In this document: positions 58,709-64,000 of the stretch, in pieces | How positions within the stretch are numbered: the stretch's first letter is position 1 | Layout of the letters: each line of letters starts with the position of its first letter | Assembly (NCBI GenBank): GCA_022496185.1 | Contig: WTXG01000151.1 | Coordinates: 1-64,000, forward strand | DNA length: 64,000 bases | Direction of reading: 5' to 3' | Source of the DNA: Multifurca ochricompacta | Lineage: Eukaryota; Basidiomycota; Agaricomycetes; Russulales; Russulaceae | Made by a program: the position numbers and the translations under genes | The notes under the pieces: generated by a model | What the model was told of the DNA's origin: nothing | Databases searched by the model: none | What the model saw: only the letters and a program-made list of their open reading frames with translations

Positions 58709-59942
58709 TATCTTTGATAGTGGGGCTTCTCTGTAGCACTTTTGATCTAATTGATTACAATCGCTAATAATTGTCTGGAGAAGAGGGAGTGCGACGGAAT
58801 TGAGTTGACCAAAAAAAGGTGAGAGTGGTGACTCAAAGCCGTAAGCCGGCCGTTGCTAAGCCGGAAAAAGCCGGGCCCACATAGGCCGTGAAAACAGCTT
58901 CCAGCGGCCCACGGCTCAGGCTTAAGTTATGGAAAGCCTGAAGCCGCGGCTTTTGGTGGCTGAATCACGCTTTCTATCTGGATTTTTGCAAACTTCAACT
59001 GAGCAGTTTACGGTGTAAGGATGGTGTTGAACCAGAATACCGGTACAGAGATACCGGGATAGCGGTCCGACGTAATTGTGAGTATATACATCTCAGATTG
59101 ATCATGTGATTGAATCACGAGCGAGATAACGCGTTCGTTAGCTGATTATAGTACATCTAGATTGTATATACTCAGTATCTAATTAATGTGGCGTTTTGAT
59201 TTTATCAATTGTTTTATCTAAACGCGATCACAATTATGTTGGACCACAATCTCAGTGTCTCTGTACCAGTATTCTGGTTAAACAAATTCAATGCTGTTAT
59301 TGATACAAGCTAAACTAAGGGTTTTTATACAATTTATGTTACAGGAATTAAATAGGAGACATAATACAATTGAGTTGAAGCAGAAGGCCAAAGCAGTGGC
59401 CAGGAGTTGATACAATGTAAACTACAAGTCCTTCAGAAAATGCAGAGTAAAAGCCATCAGAAGATGCAAACTAAAACTTGATTTGATGCTGTAAAGCCGC
59501 GGCTTGAGCCTAAGCCGGCTGGAAGCCGTCGCTACGCTACGGCCCAGGCTTGAGTTTTGAAAAGCCTGAGCCGCCCAAAGCCGAGAGCCCAAGCCGCGGC
59601 TTTCAGCCGGGCCGAGCTGTCACTGCAACCGCTTGCTTGGGCGCGCAGGGCAGATCCTTCACTTCAACTCTTCAGCAACTCTCCAGCACCTGGTTTATCA
59701 CACGAGAGGAAGAATGATAGCGTTAATTCACACGCAAGTAGGGATCCCATATATTTCGCCCTCCCACCCCAAGTTAGAACTGCCCCACCCGTACGTCCAC
59801 CACACCGTCCTACACTCAGGCTCTCAGATGGAGCCTCGCGTTCTACAACGAGTGAGCCTTCTTAAGAAGTATATGAGTCGGGTGTCGGACAGTTATGACT
59901 CCTCAACCAATGCGTTTCTAGAAGGAAATGCTTTCCCTATGA
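58709..59942. repeat. GCC-rich inverted-repeat element with a nested smaller element
   Basis: Two GC-rich flanks (about 58845-58965 and 59490-59625) are built of AAGCCG, GCCGGGCC and GCCGCGGCTT units in inverted orientation. Between them is AT-rich DNA holding another inverted-repeat element (59030-59279). The same GCC units occur at 62253-62750. Looks like a non-autonomous DNA element. No gene here. Confidence 0.6.
59030..59279. mobile_element. MITE-like element with about 55-bp terminal inverted repeats
   Basis: The left end AACCAGAATACCGGTACAGA is matched by the reverse complement of the right end (AACCAGAATACTGGTACAGA), with similarity continuing through GGTCC and ATAATTGTGA to about 55 bp. 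Total about 250 bp, no coding capacity. Confidence 0.75.
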
Positions 59943-61864
59943 GTGAGATCTCCGTTCATGTTCATCTCACAGCTTTCCCATAATCTATCTCCAGCTATAA
60001 ACTTCCTGAGACAAACTACTGTTGGAGGGATTCTGGAAGACAAGAACAAGACTCTTATCACAGGCGCCATTCTCGCCTTGATCATCTATATCATCGTTTC
60101 TTATGTTAGAAGTCCTTGGAGGAAATTACCTCCCAGTCCTCGACGCTTGCCGATTCTGGGGAATACCTATCAGCTTTTAGATAAGACCTGGCTGTTCTCA
60201 AAAGATTGCAAGGAAAGCTTCAGTGGGTTCTCACAATTGACTGTCCAAAAGGTTGCTAACATGAAGATATGAATGCTGTAGAGGATGTTATGTATCTTGA
60301 CGCAGCAGGAACGCCCACGGTTATATTTAACAGCTTCAGCTCGGCCTTCGATGTTCTTGAGCGTCGTGCGAATAGTTATTCCGACCGCCCTCAGCTGATT
60401 ATGGCGCAGAAATTCCTCAACAAAGGCGTTGTGATCTCACTTATGAACTATAACTCGCAGTAAGTGATGATTCAGGTGTCGCATGATCGTACGCGGTCCA
60501 TGCTTACGCCCTTATACAGCTGCCGTCGCATGCGTCGTGCTTCACAAGCAGCACTCACCAAGACAGCTGTGCGGGATTACCATTCGATTCAGATGAAGGA
60601 GGCTACCATCTTGACTTCGGCGTTCCTGACGAACACATCGGGTCATGATTGGAAGATAGAATATCAACGCACAGCAGCTTCCTTGATTATGACCATCCTG
60701 TACGACTATCCGACACTCACGTCACTAAACGATAGTGCCATGAAAGACATTGAGACGTATAACAACAGAGTTTCGCATGCTGCTGTTCTCGGGAACTTCT
60801 TTGTCGAATTATTCCCTTGGATGATGTACATTCCCGAGAGGTATCCAATTCGGTCCTCCAATCCCACAGATTGTACTGAACACGGCATCAACAGGTTTGC
60901 AAAGTGGAAGAGGGAAGGCTTAAAGCATGGCGAGGAGCACTATGAACTGTTCCGTGGTCTTCTAAACCGCGTTAAAGTTGACCTTGTATGTTCTGGAAAT
61001 CGTCATGGGTTGTCTAGCTAATAGATCTCACAGGCCAGCGGAGGGACCAGGCCTAGTTTCTCCGCGTCTTTGCTGCATGATAACGTTCGCAACAATCTGA
61101 CAGAGCTGGATATGTCATTCCTGACTGGAGTGATGTTGTGAGTCAACATTATTCTCAATCTTTGTGAGAGAATAAATGCGAGCCATCACAGTTCTGGTGG
61201 CGCTGAAACCACTGTTACCACTCTCATTTGGTGGACACTGGCCATGATAGCCTTTCCTGAGGTGCAACGCCGCGCGCAAGACGAACTCGACGCGGTGGTC
61301 GGCCGATCTCGTCTGCCCACTTTTGCCGATGCTCCGCACCTTCCATATGTGCGCGCAATCGTCAAGGAAATTCTTCGCTGGCGACCGACTCTACCGTTCG
61401 GATTGCCTCATGCCGCGAGTGAAGATGGCTGGTATGAGGGCATGTTCATCCCGAAAGGCACGATGTGCATGGCGAACATGTGGCACTGTAATCATGATCG
61501 TGAGGTGTTTGGTGACGATGCGGATGATTTCCGGCCAGAAAGATTTCTCGACGAGAAGGGGGAGGTGATACTCGGCTCCACAGAAGCAAATCAGGAGGGG
61601 CACATCACGTACGGTTTTGGGCGGCGTGCTTGCCCGGGAAAGCACCTCGCCAACGAGGCGCTCTTCATCGACATAGCGAGGATTCTGTGGGCGATAAATC
61701 TTGAACGCGGACGGGACGAGAATGGGGATGAATTTTCGCTCGACACGGAGTCGTTTACGGATTTAGGCGTATTCATGTGTGTACCCACAATGACCCGACA
61801 AAGTTGTAACTTGATTGACGTTCGTTGCACACAGCCGGCCGAAACCATTCGACTGCCAATTTAG
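59943..61864 (+). CDS. Cytochrome P450 monooxygenase, membrane-anchored
   Basis: Haem-thiolate monooxygenase, probably ER-anchored. Exons 59943-60222, 60282-60459, 60520-60985, 61034-61137 and 61192-61864 close to 566 codons without damage. One hydrophobic anchor (ALIIYIIVSYV, residues about 44-57) precedes the proline hinge LPPSPRRLPILGNT. I-helix SGGAETTVTTLIWW has the Ala-Glu-Thr-Thr signature. The K-helix reads KEILRWRP (Glu-x-x-Arg), then DFRPERFLDEKGE, and the haem loop FGRRACPGKHLANEA has the ligand cysteine. It resembles the large fungal families acting on hydrophobic xenobiotics or secondary metabolites; I cannot give a CYP number. The start may be Met 59943 or Met 59958. It is the only intact gene found in the 52-64 kb repeat-rich region. 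Confidence 0.93.
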
Positions 61865-62252
61865 TCCTCGATTCCCTGAAGTGTTGTCAATTCTTGCGGA
61901 GGAACGAGAGCGCTGGGGGGTCTAAAGCTAGTCTAGACGATGATGGCGTTTTCGCATTTAATTATATAGACTGGACAGTGTAAGCAGTTTTTAGGCTGTA
62001 TAGGGAGCAATGTGCTCTAAGGGATATGTCAATTTTTAGTATGAAAGGGAGGGTATCTTCCTCAATCCTGACGGATTATTATTATTTTTTTTTTTGAACT
62101 CAAATTTATTATGCACTTCAGCCATACAGACAAATTGTGTGGCTACTACAGGGACATAGTAACTACTGTGAAGAGGGGACAAATGTCCTGGAGGTATTGG
62201 TGGAAAACCCTAGGGGAAAAACCATGGAGAATGTATGTGGAAGACCCAGATA
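61865..62252. other. P450 3' region
   Basis: AT-rich sequence with a T-run near 62084-62094; no gene seen. Ends at a GCC-rich element with TA flanks. Confidence 0.55.
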
Positions 62253-62750
62253 GTGATGTGCCTGGCCCAGCTCAAAGCCGGAAGCCGGGCCAAGCTGGGC
62301 CTGTTTGGGCCGGGCCAAGCCGGGCCATTGTGACAGCCCAGCAAGGGCTTTGGCCCAGCTCAGAGAAACTAAAAGCCAAAGCCGCCGGCTCAGGCCACGG
62401 CTTTCAACAGCACATACAAGTGCATTAGCAATCATCAAAATCAGTAGAAATCTGATCACAAAGTGGTTGATTTGGGTCACGTGATCATGTTTATTGCGGC
62501 ATTTCAAACTTTTTCTTCGATATAGCTTTGCAATATGTAACACACTAAGTCAGATTTGGATTAGCTGAACTATAACTACTAGTTATATGTCATAAAATTC
62601 TCTCTGCCAAAAGCTGCGGCTTGGGCCAAGCCGGGCCAGGGCCAAGCTGTCTGTGGCGGCTTTGGCTCGGCCCAGACTTCAGGAAAGCTGGAGCCGCCTC
62701 AGGCCGAGCCAAAGCTGCGGCTTTTGGGCCAAGCCGGGCCGGAACATCAC
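62253..62750. mobile_element. GCC-rich MITE-like element flanked by TA
   Basis: Begins GTGATGTGCCTGGCCC and ends with the imperfect inverse GGGCCGGAACATCAC; the dinucleotide TA lies immediately outside both ends (62251-62252 and 62751-62752), as for Tc1/mariner-type insertion. Subterminal GCCGGGCC and AAAGCC units are shared with the element at 58845-59625. Length 498 bp, AT-rich centre, no coding capacity. Confidence 0.7.
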
Positions 62751-62780
62751 TAGACCCAGAGCAGAGACCAGGACCCTAGT

Positions 62781-62932
62781 GTTCACCATGGGTAACCTGC
62801 AGGTAAAAACACATGGACCTGTACCCATACCTGTATGTACCCAGACCCTTACACCAAGGGTATGGGTTTGCCATACTACGGGTATGGGTACACCATGGGT
62901 CATATACCTGTGGGTAAGGGTGGATATTTACA
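62781..62932. repeat. ACCCATA/GGGTATGG inverted motif cluster
   Basis: Clustered copies of ACCCATACC and its complement GGGTATGGG, with CCATGGGT palindromes. Possibly the end of another dispersed element; no coding content. Confidence 0.5.
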
Positions 62933-63038
62933 TTTCAAGTCTGATAACCTAGAATAACATTGTACTACTTAAGCTATAATCCATTTGTCATCTGGCCATT
63001 CTTCATTGTTTTTGGTATCAGGTTGAGATGCTGCATAC

Positions 63039-63252
63039 AGTAGCCCACAAAACCGTTCCAATGTTTGGCCACCCTGAAGAGATTGACCTACCACACAATG
63101 AGAATAATTTCCAAAATTAGTAGAAATTAGTAGATGATAGTGTAGCATCTAAGCTTCAATTAGAGCCTATAATAATGTCAATTGGATCAGTGGTTCATGA
63201 TATATAAAATGTTTTGTGAGGCATTATCATTGGAACGGTTTTGTGGCCAACA
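63039..63252. mobile_element. About 215-bp terminal-inverted-repeat element, copy A
   Basis: Starts GTAGCCCACAAAACCGTTCC and ends GGAACGGTTTTGTGGCC, inverted repeats matching at 20 of 21 positions. A second copy lies at 63735-63945 in the same orientation, sharing blocks such as CCTGAAGAGATTGACC and GGTTCATGATATATAAAATG. Confidence 0.75.
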
Positions 63253-63355
63253 TGTGAGATGACAAAACCAGTATCTGGTGGTCATGGGAATGCATTGACA
63301 GTCATGTGACAATGTTTAATAAGTTGAACACACACCAAATAATCATCAAGAACAC

Positions 63356-63650
63356 TTGCTTCTTACCATGCATGCCCTCTCTGCTGCCAAAAGGACTCAC
63401 ATCATCTCCCTCCTCACTTCAGGCAAATCTGCCCATAAAGTGTCAACTATGACTGGCCATGGCACTATTATCATCTCAAGATGGGTCATAAATACTGCCC
63501 TTACCATCCCAAGTCAAATGGAGGGAGACCAAGGAAGCTGACAGAGAGAAATGCTCAGCATGCTGTTTGCCTTATCTCCTCTGGCAGGGCAGACACAGAT
63601 GTGGAAGTGACTAGAGCACTTCAGAAGTTGTTAATGGGTTCCTCTATCAA
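63356..63650 (+). pseudogene. Tc1/mariner transposase N-terminal fragment
   Basis: Reads SAAKRTHIISLLTSGKSAHK and, after a frame change near 63480, SNGGRPRKLTERNAQHAVC and SGRADTDVEVTRALQ, the paired helix-turn-helix region typical of basidiomycete Tc1-like transposases. The catalytic DDE part is missing: the reading ends where the 63685-64000 inverted-repeat structure begins. Confidence 0.65.
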
Positions 63651-63684
63651 CATAATATGCCCATCCATCCTCCCATCAAGTTTT

Positions 63685-64000
63685 CAAGCCATAACTGGCC
63701 CCTCCCATATCATACACCCCCATTCCATCATACAGTAACCCACAAAACCATTCCAATGTTTAACCATCCTGAAGAGATTGACCAACCACACCATAGGAAT
63801 AATTTCCAAAATTAGTAGAAATTGGTAGATGATATTGTATCATCTAAGTGTCACTTAGAGCCTATACTGATGTCAATTGGGTCAGTGGTTCATGATATAT
63901 AAAATGTTTTGTGTAGCAATGTCATTGAATTGGTTTTGTGGCCTATTGCACTTATGATGGAATGGGGGTGTATGATATGGGAGGGGCCAGTTATGGCTTG
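63685..64000. repeat. Foldback structure: copy B of the 215-bp element between 48-bp perfect inverted arms
   Basis: Positions 63685-63732 (starting CAAGCCATAACTGGCCCCTC) are the exact reverse complement of 63953-64000. Between them lies the second copy of the small element (about 63735-63945). The right arm touches the window edge, so the arms may be longer. Confidence 0.85.

Overview
This is a nuclear window from a filamentous basidiomycete, most likely an agaricomycete. The genes carry many introns of about 50-90 nt. The families include a G-alpha subunit ending in CGLL, two Zn2Cys6 regulators, an HMG-box regulator, a Crinkler-type protein, a glycopeptide-like secreted protein and a membrane-anchored P450. 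Spacers are full of microsatellites and mononucleotide runs. The species cannot be named from sequence alone. No tRNA, rRNA, CRISPR array or bacterial operon was seen.

Layout. From 1 to 51 kb lie mostly conserved housekeeping and regulatory genes: a Zn2Cys6 factor cut by the left edge (42-2493, -), a small lipid-anchored LAMTOR1/Ego1-like protein (5355-6525, +), ATG11 (7718-11514, -), a decayed Crinkler-type gene (11634-13705, +), a short hypothetical gene (14498-14785, -), FGAM synthase (14996-19063, +), an Hmp1/CsbD-like small protein (19418-19883, +), sorting nexin SNX3 (20246-21124, +), G-alpha (24445-25883, -), a Dap1/MAPR-like haem-binding protein (28728-29523, -), a Sec2-type Rab GEF (30597-32222, -), sphingolipid delta-4 desaturase (32493-34276, -), thymidylate synthase (34381-35380, +), a second Zn2Cys6 factor (38896-41169, +), a NIMA kinase (44349-47567, +) and an HMG-box factor (49413-51139, +). 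From about 52 to 64 kb the window becomes accessory: two broken copies of a P-loop NTPase-like family, a glycopeptide-like gene, one intact P450, several inverted-repeat elements and a Tc1/mariner remnant.

How genes relate. Thymidylate synthase and the desaturase are divergent and share a roughly 100-150 bp promoter with an MluI cell-cycle box inside a 12-bp palindrome. ATG11, SNX3, Sec2, G-alpha and the LAMTOR1-like protein all concern membrane traffic or nutrient signalling, but nothing indicates co-regulation.

Quality. Seven well conserved genes are each broken by single missing bases, often at short homopolymers; FGAM synthase has six. Allowing for those bases, reading frames and exon phases close. 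At least seven other genes are intact. This looks more like consensus deletion errors than pseudogenes. The Crinkler-type and NTPase copies, by contrast, look genuinely decay-ridden.
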